Program-made: the position numbers and the translations under genes
Shown here: piece after piece, positions 27,193 to 36,767 of the stretch
Layout of the letters: every line of letters begins with the position of its first letter
Numbering within the stretch: the first letter of the stretch is position 1
The notes under the pieces: generated by a model
Database searches by the model: none
What the model was told of the DNA's origin: nothing
Seen by the model: only the letters and a program-made list of their open reading frames with translations
From: JAMLHH01 sp037189845
GTDB taxonomy: Bacteria > Bacteroidota > Bacteroidia > Chitinophagales > JADIYW01
NCBI GenBank assembly: GCA_037189845.1
Contig: JBBCIS010000009.1
Span: 124,001-188,000, forward strand
DNA: 64,000 nucleotides
Direction of reading: 5' to 3'

Positions 27193-27834
27193 ATGGAAAA
27201 GAAACTGGCTGACCTCAGAGAGAATTACGGCATCAAAGAATTAAATGAAGAAAATTGTCCAGAAAATCCATTTGAGCTTTTTGATTTATGGTTAAATGAA
27301 GCCATGGATACGATCCCTGCCGATGCCAATGCGATGACATTATCTACTGTCGGTGCAGATGGACAGCCATCATCGCGTACTGTTTTACTAAAAGGAGTCA
27401 ACGAGCAGGAATTTTTACTTTTCACCCATTATACAGGTAAAAAAGGTTGGCAAATTGATGAAAATCCGAAAGTTTCATTACTATTTTGGTGGAAAGAATT
27501 AGAAAGACAAGTCAGAATTGAAGGTATTGCCCGGAAAGTTTCCAGAGAGAAAAGTGAAGATTATTTCCATACCAGGCCTAAAGGAAGTCAGATAGGTGCA
27601 GCAGCATCTCCTCAAAGCCAGAGTATCCTGAAAGAAGAGCTTATTGCAAAATTCAGAGATTTAGAAATTCAGTACAGAAATCAGGACTCTATTCCCTTAC
27701 CGGAAAATTGGGGCGGGTATGCTGTCACTCCCAATCTGATAGAATTCTGGCAAGGAAGACCCAACAGAATGCATGACAGAGTGGAATATCAACTACAAAA
27801 CCAATCCTGGACAAAACAACGTTTAGCCCCATAG
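27193..27834 (+). CDS. pdxH: Pyridoxamine 5'-phosphate oxidase
   Basis: 213 residues, the FMN-dependent enzyme making pyridoxal 5'-phosphate from pyridoxamine or pyridoxine phosphate. The FMN and substrate signatures are present: MTLSTVGADGQPSSRTVLLK, the FLLFTHYTGKKGWQIDENP segment, the RIEGIARKVS strand, SQIGAAASPQSQ, and the C-terminal EFWQGRPNRMHDRVEY. Usual length, cytoplasmic, monocistronic. The ATG at 27193 follows AAAAAGGATGTATC, a weak ribosome site. Confidence 0.96.
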   Translation: MEKKLADLRENYGIKELNEENCPENPFELFDLWLNEAMDTIPADANAMTLSTVGADGQPSSRTVLLKGVNEQEFLLFTHYTGKKGWQIDENPKVSLLFWWKELERQVRIEGIARKVSREKSEDYFHTRPKGSQIGAAASPQSQSILKEELIAKFRDLEIQYRNQDSIPLPENWGGYAVTPNLIEFWQGRPNRMHDRVEYQLQNQSWTKQRLAP

Positions 27835-28287
27835 AAACATTAAATAATAACAAAATACATCTATAATTCTGCAAATAACGGTTCGCCATATTGTATCTGA
27901 CAGATCATTTGAGCCCAAACTATTACGCTTATAAAGATTAACATGTTAATATTACTTTAACTGACCGGGAAATAATTTTCCGAAACAATATATAACCAGC
28001 TGAAAAACCAAATAATACAAAAAATAAAAACGAATTAATAATATTTATTATCCAATAATAATTATACATGTATAAAAAATCACAATATTAAGTGTTTAAA
28101 AGGATTTAAATTTGCGCTGTGTGTGTTTTTAATAGATGTAATCTGTCTAATATCAGTGTGTGTGATTAATTAGTCATCAGAGCAATAACATCCTATATTT
28201 ATACTATTTCATAGTATAGGTTGCTATAGTTATATTCATCTGTTTGCATTTACACAAGAATGATTTTAAAAATATAAATTCTTGTAA
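27835..28287. other. Long AT-rich leader region before the adhesin gene
   Basis: About 450 bases. It holds a TAnnTTTG box at 28107-28114 and a hairpin TATACTAT-TTC-ATAGTATA at 28200-28218 in the presumed 170-base 5' leader. No gene seen. Confidence 0.5.
28107..28114 (+). promoter_or_regulatory. -7 box of the adhesin gene
   Basis: TAAATTTG is an exact match to TAnnTTTG. Predicted transcription start about 28121, giving a leader of roughly 165 bases that includes a hairpin. Confidence 0.5.
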
Positions 28288-31200
28288 ATGAAAATGTGTG
28301 TACTAAGAACTGTAAGCCCTTTATTCATAAAGGCAATTTTATTACTGACTATTTTACTATCAGTTAATGTACTGTATGCAGAAGGTAGCAGGGATTTGTA
28401 TCCTTCCGGAGCCCAGGGATACAGAGCTTATCTTCTGAGCTCCACCACCGATGCAAACTTTAACCCGTTTGCCACTCCCGGAACAGTTCGGGTATGGGTA
28501 AAACCCGGAGAAACTATATATGTAGGTTCCAGTGTTATAGGTAAACGCTGGCCCAGCACTACAGGCACCTACCCCGCTATTGTATTGAGAAGTCCTGACG
28601 GTCAGACCTATACTTTAGGCGGATCATCAGCTACTACGGGATTGATTGCTGACAGAACTCAGGAGATAAATGGCCCCAACCGAACAGGTGTTACTAACGG
28701 ATATACTCCACTCACCCGGGTGGTACAAACCGGGCAGGGAGGAATATGGGAGGTCGATTTCATCGGATTAGGATCCGGCACAAATATTCCGGCTCCCACT
28801 ACAGGAGCACAACCTACCGGTACATATTTCGGAAATACATATACCAGCACTTATGATGGCAATTATCTGGCAAATGCGAACTGGGTACAGCCTCTTTCTT
28901 ATGGCTCCAATGTTCCTGTAGCTTTAATAGCGGCATGGGATGTCTCTGTAGGTTCAGCAAGTAATGCATCTACCTTGATTCCAGGGAGAGCATTCACTAC
29001 CTTATTTTCCGGAACAGCTCCCAACAGCAGGTTCCATGAACCTTCTTTCTACTCAAAATTTTATGTATTAACTCCTGAAGGAAATGCATATTTAGTCAAC
29101 AACAATGGTCAAAACGGTGCTTCATTTAACTTTTTCAGTAACAACAAAGGCGCAGTTACTTCACTGAATAATGGACAACCTACTTACCAAAGCATTAATA
29201 CCTCAACATTTACGAGCCTGCAAACGGTCATCTGGGATCCCCGTATTGCTGATGGCCAGGGAAATATTACGAATAAATTATTCTTCAACAAGCCTGCATC
29301 AGACTTGCCTGCATCAGCTTCTATCAGATACAATGGCGGTGCACAGACAACAACCTGGTTAAAAAATACGCCTGTACAACCTGTCATTTCAGACCTGAGA
29401 ATTGTGGGACGTGAATCAGGAGTACTTTCGGGTACCGTAGGACCTCAGGGAGCTATTATCTCATTTCATTCCAATGTGGAAGGAATGTATAAAGTTCTGG
29501 TAGACGTAAATGATAATAACAGCTACGAGGATGATGTCGATGTCATTATAGTAGGCTCTTGTCTGGCAAATGAAATTACCCAGGTAGTATGGGATGGAAG
29601 AAATGGATTGGGTGTAAAAGTGAGTGAAAACTCCAATGTTAAAATCAGAGGTGCTGTCAGTGTCTCAGAAATCCACTTCCCGTATTCTGATGTTGAATCC
29701 AATTTAAGAGGAGTCATCATTTATCAGTTGGATCAGAATTATGATACAATTCCGGGTAAAGATATCGTCTACTGGAACGATGAAAATATTACGGGCGTAA
29801 GCATTGGAGCATCCAGTCCTGTTGAAAATCACATCATCGGAAGAAAAAGTACTGTCAATGGTCATATTTGGGGAAGTAATCTATCTGCAAACAGTACTGA
29901 AACCAATCAATTCGGAAATAATAAAACCCTGGATACATGGACTTTTCTGGAAAGTGTCCCGGCAACTGTCATTACTTCTGTACAAAAATACACTGTTGAC
30001 CTGGCTGTAAATTCTGTCACCCCCAACAAGTCAAGTCTCAATATATGCGGCGATACGATCGAATATATAATAGAAGTAGAGAACAAATCATCTGCAATTG
30101 CAAAAGATGCGGCTTATGGAGCAAGATTTGAATTTACACATCCGCAGGGATTGAACATCTTCAATGTAACCTATACTCCTACAACAGGTACATCAAGCGT
30201 CATTGCAAATACAGATATTATACAGCCTGCAAAGTATTCTACCTTCCTGAATATGGCGAATGGTGCCAAAGGAGTATTCAGAATCAGAGCACATACAAGT
30301 ACTCTCTTATATAACCAAAGCAACCTCAGTGTCAGAGGTGCGATCATCAGACCAGCGGACTATGAAGATATTGATGCTACTGATGAAACTACTATTACCG
30401 GGCCGGTTGATGCATTGGTAGAATGTAATGGCCTCCCATCCGGTATGGGTTGTAACAATCTTGTGAGCAACAGCAATGTTGCTACAATATTCTGTAGCTC
30501 TGCACAAATTGACAAATCATCCAGTCCAAACAAATTATTCAATAAAGGAGATACGATTACCTATACCATAAAATATATAAATACCGACCCTTTCAGCCAC
30601 ACAGGAATAAATATCACTGATAATCTGCCATCTGCTGCGACATTCGTTCCGGGCAGTATGCAGGTATCAACTACCACACCTTACCAGCAAAATATTAAAG
30701 ATACTATCAGAAATACAGGTAATACAAGCTTCTCTGTTCCTTCAGGCGTCACATCTTTAACGATTGAAGCCTGGGGAGCCGGAGCCGGCGGCGGCGGAAG
30801 ATCCAGCGGTACCAATGTCGGCGGCGGCGGTGGTGGTGGCGGCGCATATACCAGAAAGACGATCAGTGTAAATCAGGGAGGTAGTTATATTGCAACAGTA
30901 GGAAGTGGCGGTGCTGCAGCAACAGCCGGAGGAGATTCTTATTTCCGTCTGAATAGTTCCGGTACAAATATTACTATTGCAAGAGGTGGTAGTTCTCCGG
31001 GGACCAATAGTTCTACAGGAGGTAATGGCGGCTCGGCAACCAGTAGTGATGGCGATATATTTTTCAATGGTGGTGCCGGCAGTTCGGGTACAAGCATGGG
31101 CAGTACCAGTGGTTTTGGCGGCGGAGGAGGAGCAGCAGCCGGACCATCAGGAGCAGGAACGGCAGCAACAAGCTTTGCAGGTGCTACCGGAGTAACCGGC

Positions 31201-34200
31201 AGCGGCTCAGGCGGGGATGGTCGCTTAAATAATCCTCTGACGGCTTCCACAACAGGTTCAATACCAGGCGGCGGCGGCGGTGGCGGATTCAGAACAAGTT
31301 CCAGCGTCAATGGCTCTTCCGGAGGAAATGGTCAGATTGTACTCAGTTATACCAGAACATATAATCCGGGAACAGTTGGTACTTTCCCGAATGTAGCAAG
31401 TAATTGGAGTGTAAATCCATTTGAGGAAGTAATCGTAACATATAAAGTAGTGGTGAATCAAAATTTCGATGGAGATTCTATAAAAAATATTGCTTCGGCG
31501 ACTTCTACTATTGTAACAACTCCTATCAGAGATTCTGTTACAAACTATAGAACGGTAAACCTGACTGGAAATATCTTTAACGATGCAAACGGTTTAAAGG
31601 ATAATACCGTTAACGGAACAGGCCTAGGCAATCCGGCTGCTGAAACTCTATATGTACATTTAGTCGATTCACAAGGGAAAGTTATAATGATAACACCGGC
31701 AGCTACAAACGGACAATATTCATTTGCTAACGTGAATACCGGCAATTTCACTGTTTTAATTTCCAATATTCAGGGTATTGTCAATCAATCAGCTCCGGCT
31801 CATCAGCTTCCTGCAAATTGGGTAAACACCGGGGAAAATATAGGAATTCAGGCAGGTCATGACGGCGTTGTAAATGGAATTACACCAGTAAATGTGACTA
31901 ATAAAGATATTTTAAACATCAATTTTGGTATCAATGCATTGCCATATGCAGATACTACTACATTAGAAGCTCAATATAATCCGGGTGGAACGGTGCATAT
32001 TAGCATACCTTCTACATCTTTTGGCGGTACAGACGAAAACGGTCATATCGACAGTTTAAGAATTACAACATTCCCTACGAATACCACTTCTATTACTATT
32101 AATGGTATCAATTACACATCTTCCAATTTCCCTGCCGGAGGTGTAACCATTCCAACAAACTCTTCAGGAGAGCCTACTGTTATTATTGCTATAGATCCAA
32201 TAGATGGTACAGTTACTTCTTCTATTCCATACGTGACTATAGATAATGCAGGTTTTGAGAGCTCAAACATTGGATATGTTCATATTCCTTTCATACTCAA
32301 TACCACCTATGCTGTCAACGATGAAAACTCTACATGGGTAAATACACCTGTCAGTGGTGATGTCACTACCAACGACTTTGATCTGGAAGGTCATACTCAA
32401 TCTTTCGGTTCTTTCTTAAACCAAAACGGTTCAGGCAATCCGGTTGCTTCAGGAGTCACCGTATCGGGCAAAGATGCCAACGGCAACACCGTGAACAATG
32501 CAGGTACACTTACTTTCAATCCTAATGGTACTTATACATATACACCTGCCAACAACTTTACAGGAAACATTTCTGTTCCATACTCTATCTGTGACAATGG
32601 TAATCCGGTTGCTTGTGATACTGCTTATCTTGATATTACAGTATCTCCGCTACCGAACATTGCCAACAGTATTATTGCCAATAACGATGAATATTTCTCT
32701 TACGGTGAGCCGGTTAATGCCAATGTATTTGTCAATGATGCCGACCCGCAAGGCGACAGCTTCACTGTGACAGGTGTCAAACAAGGCAATACCTCTATCC
32801 CGGTAGGAATACCTACACAAGTCAGCGGTGTCGATGAAAAAGGCAACCCTGTAGCTAATGCAGGTACACTTACTCAGAGTGCTGATGGTACAATGACCTA
32901 TGTTCCTGCTCCGGGTTTTGCCGGTACAGTAACCTATGACTATACCATCACTGATGACGATACTCCTGTTGCTACGGATAATGCTACTGTAGTCATTACT
33001 GCTGTAAGAGATAACAACGGTCCTCAAAACGACCCGCCTTTCGCAGGAGATGACTTCTCTTATACATCTGTCAATACTCCTGTAAACGGTAATTTCGCAG
33101 GCAATGATGACGACCCGAATAACGATCCGATCAGCATCGCTGATGAAAACGGCAATCCAGTAACTATCGTCCCCGGTGGACCAAAAACATCTGTTGTGAC
33201 CAAAACGACAGAAAAAGGCGGCACGGTGGAATTCTTCTCTGACGGTACATATACTTATACTCCGCCTACAGGATATACAGGTCCTGACAGAGTGGTATAT
33301 GAAATCTGTGATGTAACTGTCATCGAACCTCAGCCACTTTGTGCGCAGGCTACTATACATTTACTCATAGCTCCCAGATATAAAATATCGGGTAAAGTCT
33401 GGCACGACACCAATGGTATGACTGATAATTTTGTCAATGGCACAAATGGTACAAATGTCAGCAACAAAGTTTTTGCTGTCCTGACTGATGTAAATGGTCG
33501 CGTGATTAACAGCATACCTGTAGATGAAAACGGCAATTATGAATTCCTCAATGTTCCGGGAGGCATCAACTTACAAGTGTTACTGGATACAATATCCAGA
33601 GCAAAAGATGAAATTGTACAAACTTCTGCTCTGCCAACCGGCTGGGTCAACACCGGGGAAAAAACAAGAAGCCAGTCCGGACATGACGGAAATATTAATG
33701 GTATCAGTGCTGTTATTCCTGCGCTTACTGCAGATGTTGACAGTGTAATGTTTGGTATTCAGCAACCTCCGTTTGCGGATTCTAAGTTGTTTAATGTTGG
33801 AAATATCGCTTTCAGAGAAGGGGCTCCGGATAATTATCCGAAACCTGACGAATTTGAAAGATTTTTTACCATCACAACAGGAAGTGAGTATCTGACAGGA
33901 AACGGAAGAGGTGGATTCCTCACAGGAAAAGATCCCGAAGATTGTCCGGAAGAGCAAACTTGTTATTCTGGAAGTAATTTCAAACTCATAGACTTATATC
34001 CTACTACCGTATTATTCTATAACTACGGAGGAGAAACCGGAATCAGGAGATTGGAAGAAGGTGATCTCATTACTAACTACAATCCTTCAAATCTGATTAT
34101 ATACGCTGAGGAAGGTTCAGGAATGGGAGACAAACCTGTAGGTTTCCGTTATGCAATGATAGATGCTGCAGGGTTTTCCAGCGCACCGGCCAGCTATACT

Positions 34201-34770
34201 ATCATTTCGGAAAGCGCGCTGCCTGTTGAATTATTATATTTTACTGCAAATAGTTCAGACTGTAAAGTCACTCTCAATTGGGCAACCGCTTCCGAATTGA
34301 ACAATGACTACTTTGAAGTTGAAAAAAGTACAGATGCTGTCCAATGGGCAACAATCGGCAAAGTAGATGGAAACGGTAACACTAACTTCAGAATAGATTA
34401 TTCTTATGCGGATGATATCCTGGACAATGGAACTATCTATTACAGATTGAAGCAGGTAGATTTCGATGGAGGAACAGAATATCATAAAACAGTTGCTATA
34501 GAGACTCAGAAATGCAGCAATCATTCTATATCTGCATATCCCAACCCAACCCAAAACATATTGAATGTAAGAATAGATAAACTAAACTGGGAAGACGCTC
34601 ATGTCACAATTATTGATGCATCAGGTAAAACAATAAAAAGCCTAAGCATTAACAACACATACACACACACAACTTTAGATGTGAGTTCTCTTTCCAGTGG
34701 ATTTTATTTCTTACAAATCAACATTGGTAATTTACAAACAGAGTCAATTCCTTTTGTGATTACGAAATAG
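28288..34770 (+). CDS. Giant multidomain T9SS-exported adhesin
   Basis: 2160 residues with a signal peptide (about 1-31). In order: an adhesin-like N-terminal region; DUF11-type repeats from about 568 and 740; a Gly/Ser-rich domain (about 813-1020) that interrupts the second DUF11 repeat; an SdrD/CNA-B-like unit (about 1089-1215, VNLTGNIFNDANG); three Ig/cadherin-like repeats (about 1342, 1460 and 1583, ending in YTYTP and VTYDYTITDDD patterns); a second SdrD-like unit (about 1698-1830); a fibronectin-like segment (LPVELLYFTANSSDCKVTLN) and a T9SS type A sorting domain (AYPNPTQNIL) at the end. Likely a cell-surface or matrix protein for attachment or gliding. It is monocistronic, with its own terminator. 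Confidence 0.9.
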   Translation: MKMCVLRTVSPLFIKAILLLTILLSVNVLYAEGSRDLYPSGAQGYRAYLLSSTTDANFNPFATPGTVRVWVKPGETIYVGSSVIGKRWPSTTGTYPAIVLRSPDGQTYTLGGSSATTGLIADRTQEINGPNRTGVTNGYTPLTRVVQTGQGGIWEVDFIGLGSGTNIPAPTTGAQPTGTYFGNTYTSTYDGNYLANANWVQPLSYGSNVPVALIAAWDVSVGSASNASTLIPGRAFTTLFSGTAPNSRFHEPSFYSKFYVLTPEGNAYLVNNNGQNGASFNFFSNNKGAVTSLNNGQPTYQSINTSTFTSLQTVIWDPRIADGQGNITNKLFFNKPASDLPASASIRYNGGAQTTTWLKNTPVQPVISDLRIVGRESGVLSGTVGPQGAIISFHSNVEGMYKVLVDVNDNNSYEDDVDVIIVGSCLANEITQVVWDGRNGLGVKVSENSNVKIRGAVSVSEIHFPYSDVESNLRGVIIYQLDQNYDTIPGKDIVYWNDENITGVSIGASSPVENHIIGRKSTVNGHIWGSNLSANSTETNQFGNNKTLDTWTFLESVPATVITSVQKYTVDLAVNSVTPNKSSLNICGDTIEYIIEVENKSSAIAKDAAYGARFEFTHPQGLNIFNVTYTPTTGTSSVIANTDIIQPAKYSTFLNMANGAKGVFRIRAHTSTLLYNQSNLSVRGAIIRPADYEDIDATDETTITGPVDALVECNGLPSGMGCNNLVSNSNVATIFCSSAQIDKSSSPNKLFNKGDTITYTIKYINTDPFSHTGINITDNLPSAATFVPGSMQVSTTTPYQQNIKDTIRNTGNTSFSVPSGVTSLTIEAWGAGAGGGGRSSGTNVGGGGGGGGAYTRKTISVNQGGSYIATVGSGGAAATAGGDSYFRLNSSGTNITIARGGSSPGTNSSTGGNGGSATSSDGDIFFNGGAGSSGTSMGSTSGFGGGGGAAAGPSGAGTAATSFAGATGVTGSGSGGDGRLNNPLTASTTGSIPGGGGGGGFRTSSSVNGSSGGNGQIVLSYTRTYNPGTVGTFPNVASNWSVNPFEEVIVTYKVVVNQNFDGDSIKNIASATSTIVTTPIRDSVTNYRTVNLTGNIFNDANGLKDNTVNGTGLGNPAAETLYVHLVDSQGKVIMITPAATNGQYSFANVNTGNFTVLISNIQGIVNQSAPAHQLPANWVNTGENIGIQAGHDGVVNGITPVNVTNKDILNINFGINALPYADTTTLEAQYNPGGTVHISIPSTSFGGTDENGHIDSLRITTFPTNTTSITINGINYTSSNFPAGGVTIPTNSSGEPTVIIAIDPIDGTVTSSIPYVTIDNAGFESSNIGYVHIPFILNTTYAVNDENSTWVNTPVSGDVTTNDFDLEGHTQSFGSFLNQNGSGNPVASGVTVSGKDANGNTVNNAGTLTFNPNGTYTYTPANNFTGNISVPYSICDNGNPVACDTAYLDITVSPLPNIANSIIANNDEYFSYGEPVNANVFVNDADPQGDSFTVTGVKQGNTSIPVGIPTQVSGVDEKGNPVANAGTLTQSADGTMTYVPAPGFAGTVTYDYTITDDDTPVATDNATVVITAVRDNNGPQNDPPFAGDDFSYTSVNTPVNGNFAGNDDDPNNDPISIADENGNPVTIVPGGPKTSVVTKTTEKGGTVEFFSDGTYTYTPPTGYTGPDRVVYEICDVTVIEPQPLCAQATIHLLIAPRYKISGKVWHDTNGMTDNFVNGTNGTNVSNKVFAVLTDVNGRVINSIPVDENGNYEFLNVPGGINLQVLLDTISRAKDEIVQTSALPTGWVNTGEKTRSQSGHDGNINGISAVIPALTADVDSVMFGIQQPPFADSKLFNVGNIAFREGAPDNYPKPDEFERFFTITTGSEYLTGNGRGGFLTGKDPEDCPEEQTCYSGSNFKLIDLYPTTVLFYNYGGETGIRRLEEGDLITNYNPSNLIIYAEEGSGMGDKPVGFRYAMIDAAGFSSAPASYTIISESALPVELLYFTANSSDCKVTLNWATASELNNDYFEVEKSTDAVQWATIGKVDGNGNTNFRIDYSYADDILDNGTIYYRLKQVDFDGGTEYHKTVAIETQKCSNHSISAYPNPTQNILNVRIDKLNWEDAHVTIIDASGKTIKSLSINNTYTHTTLDVSSLSSGFYFLQINIGNLQTESIPFVITK

Positions 34771-34814
34771 GTGCGCAAAATTATTCTATCAATCACTCTT
34801 CTAATGCGCATCCG

Positions 34815-34843
34815 GAGGCTGTCTTATGGCAGCCTCTTTTATT
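34815..34843 (+). terminator. Intrinsic terminator after the adhesin gene
   Basis: GAGGCTG and CAGCCTC form a 7-bp stem with an 8-base loop, followed by TTTTATTT. Confidence 0.85.
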
Positions 34844-35028
34844 TACAGAGAGTTCTTCCCGGATTAAATAAATGATTCCAGACAGCCTATGCTAGGACTC
34901 ATCTATCTGGCACATCACCCATAAATTATTTAACTCAAATATCATCTAGCTGCAATCTATGCACGCAGTATATTTTATCATTTATAAGTATCTTTCAGCC
35001 TGATTTTTAAAAAACATAACCAACAGAT

Positions 35029-36309
35029 ATGACTTTCTTAAAAAACCCAAGAAAAGTAGCCATCGTAGGATACAACAGAATTCCATTTGCACGTCAAAAT
35101 ACTGCCTATTCTGAAGCTACGATTCAGGATATGATGGTTGCAACTTTAAATGGTCTTATCGACAGATACAGCCTTCAAGGTGAATTATTAGGAGAAGTAG
35201 CAGGTGGTGCTGTATTAAAAAGCAGCGAAGAACCAAATTTGATGAAAGATGCTATTATGAAGACATCTTTACATCCTCACACTCCGGCTGTAGACCTTCA
35301 GCAGGCTTGTGACACAGGTATCGAAGCAGCTATCTATATTGCCAACAAAATCGCTTTAGGTCAAATCGAAGCAGGTATTGCAGGTGGAGTAGACTCTACC
35401 AGCCAGGTACCGTTGGTATTGAGCGATAAGCTGACTAAAACCTTGCTTGCACTTACCAGAGCAAAAACTACTCAGCAAAAATTAAAAGAAATCATTAAGA
35501 TCCGCCCGGATTTCTTCGTGCCTGTTGCTCCGGCAAATCAGGAACCTTTAACAGGATTATCTATGGGTGGTCACACAGAGTATACTGTAAAATACTACAG
35601 AGTAGGAAGACAGGAACAAGATCAGCTGGCATACGAAAGCCACAAAAAAATGGCAGCAGCTTACGAAGAAGGTTTCTTTGATGATATGATAACTCCTTTC
35701 AGAGGCTTATCCAGAGACAATAACCTGAGAGCAGATTCTACTATTGAGAAGCTTTCTACTTTGAAACCTGCTTTTGACAGAAAAGGTGGCGGCACTATGA
35801 CTGCAGGTAACTCCACTCCGCTTTCTGATGGTGCATCTGTAGTTTTATTAGCTACTGAAGAATGGGCAAAAGCTCACAATCTTCCGGTTTTAGCATATAT
35901 TACTCATGCGGAGGTTGCAGCTATCGAGTATGTAGAAAATAAACATAACTTATTATTGGCTCCGGTATACGCAGCGAGCAACATGCTGAAAAAAGCAGAT
36001 ATGAAGCTCCAGGATTTCGACTTCTATGAAATTCACGAAGCATTTGCTGGCCAGGTATTGGCTACATTGAAAGTATGGGAAAGTCCTGAGCTTTCTGCAC
36101 AGTTCGGCATCGAGCCATTGGGAGCTATTGATCGCAGCAAATTGAACGTAAAAGGTAGTAGCCTTGCCGCTGCTCACCCTTTTGCAGCTACCGGTGGCCG
36201 TATCATCGCTACATTGGCTAAGCTATTGGCACAAAAAGGTTCAGGTAAAGGATTTATCTCTATCTGTGCTGCAAGAGGTCAGGGTATTACAATGATCTTA
36301 GAGAAATAA
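35029..36309 (+). CDS. Thiolase (acetyl-CoA C-acyltransferase)
   Basis: 426 residues, FadI-like thiolase joining or splitting acyl-CoA chains. The nucleophile Cys is in LQQACDTGIEAA, the His motif is HEAFAGQV, and the C-terminal catalytic Cys lies in CAARGQGITMIL. GNSTPLSDGAS and AAHPFAATGGR match the thiolase core. Usual length for the long FadI-type branch. No fadB/fadJ partner is adjacent and a terminator follows at once, so it is expressed alone. TATCTTTC at 34989-34996 is a possible -7 box. Confidence 0.9.
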   Translation: MTFLKNPRKVAIVGYNRIPFARQNTAYSEATIQDMMVATLNGLIDRYSLQGELLGEVAGGAVLKSSEEPNLMKDAIMKTSLHPHTPAVDLQQACDTGIEAAIYIANKIALGQIEAGIAGGVDSTSQVPLVLSDKLTKTLLALTRAKTTQQKLKEIIKIRPDFFVPVAPANQEPLTGLSMGGHTEYTVKYYRVGRQEQDQLAYESHKKMAAAYEEGFFDDMITPFRGLSRDNNLRADSTIEKLSTLKPAFDRKGGGTMTAGNSTPLSDGASVVLLATEEWAKAHNLPVLAYITHAEVAAIEYVENKHNLLLAPVYAASNMLKKADMKLQDFDFYEIHEAFAGQVLATLKVWESPELSAQFGIEPLGAIDRSKLNVKGSSLAAAHPFAATGGRIIATLAKLLAQKGSGKGFISICAARGQGITMILEK

Positions 36310-36330
36310 TTTCTATCTGAAATACATTTT

Positions 36331-36362
36331 AAGACTGTCTGTAAAGGCAGTCTTTTTTATTT
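36331..36362 (+). terminator. Intrinsic terminator after the thiolase gene
   Basis: AAGACTG and CAGTCTT form the stem, followed by TTTTATTTTA. Confidence 0.85.
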
Positions 36363-36364
36363 TA

Positions 36365-36447
36365 TGGGGAGTCCGCCACACTTCGACGGGCTCAGTGTTC
36401 GCGGCGGACCGGACTATCGTTACGGCTTTCCGCCAAAGCGGACGATC
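36365..36447. repeat. GC-rich palindromic intergenic segment
   Basis: TCCGCC at 36370 pairs with GGCGGA near 36400, and a second TCCGCC...GCGGA pair follows. It resembles the palindromes at 27049-27066 and 26085-26098. No coding capacity. Confidence 0.45.
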
Positions 36448-36489
36448 CTCCACTCTATTCCTCTCCCGGCAATATTGCAGCATTCAATC

Positions 36490-36606
36490 GCAAATAGGTT
36501 AAGTACTTGCCACTTGTCCTGAGTAGTTTCGAAGTAGCATTACCCCCTACTGAAATGTCATCCTGAAAGGATCTCTATTTGGATGAATCATCGAATTCAT
36601 GCCACC
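36490..36606. repeat. Left direct repeat flanking the restriction-modification island
   Basis: Aligns with 43093-43226 in the same orientation: CAAATA.GTT, CTGAGT..TT, GAAGTA, then ACTGAAATGTCATCCTG, AAAGGAT.TCTAT and CC-rich ends in the same order. The island of about 6.5 kb lies between. Confidence 0.6.
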
Positions 36607-36679
36607 CACCCAAAAAATGTCATGACCGAATCGATAATACAATGAAGATATACCCTATCATTTAAGCAGAGAATTTTAA

Positions 36680-36687
36680 TACATTTG
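36680..36687 (+). promoter_or_regulatory. -7 box of the restriction-methyltransferase gene
   Basis: TACATTTG matches TAnnTTTG. Predicted start near 36694, leader about 75 bases. Confidence 0.5.
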
Positions 36688-36767
36688 TTATATATTCAGG
36701 TTTTTTATTCTGTCTCATTCGTATCTTGTCGAAATTAATACCCCAATTTTCTTAGACAGATTTTTTT

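Noticed and set aside
30939..31310. Pro-rich minus-strand frame opposite the Gly-rich domain
   Set aside because: Gly codons read backwards give Pro/Ala; a shadow of the adhesin, not a gene.
32650..33360. 236-codon minus-strand frame inside the adhesin gene
   Set aside because: It is the reverse reading of a repetitive coding region with Ile/Ser/Arg-rich sequence and no domain.
36721..36767. T-rich run before the type IIG gene as a slippage phase-variation tract
   Set aside because: The run is outside the coding frame and too short to be a convincing promoter-spacing switch.
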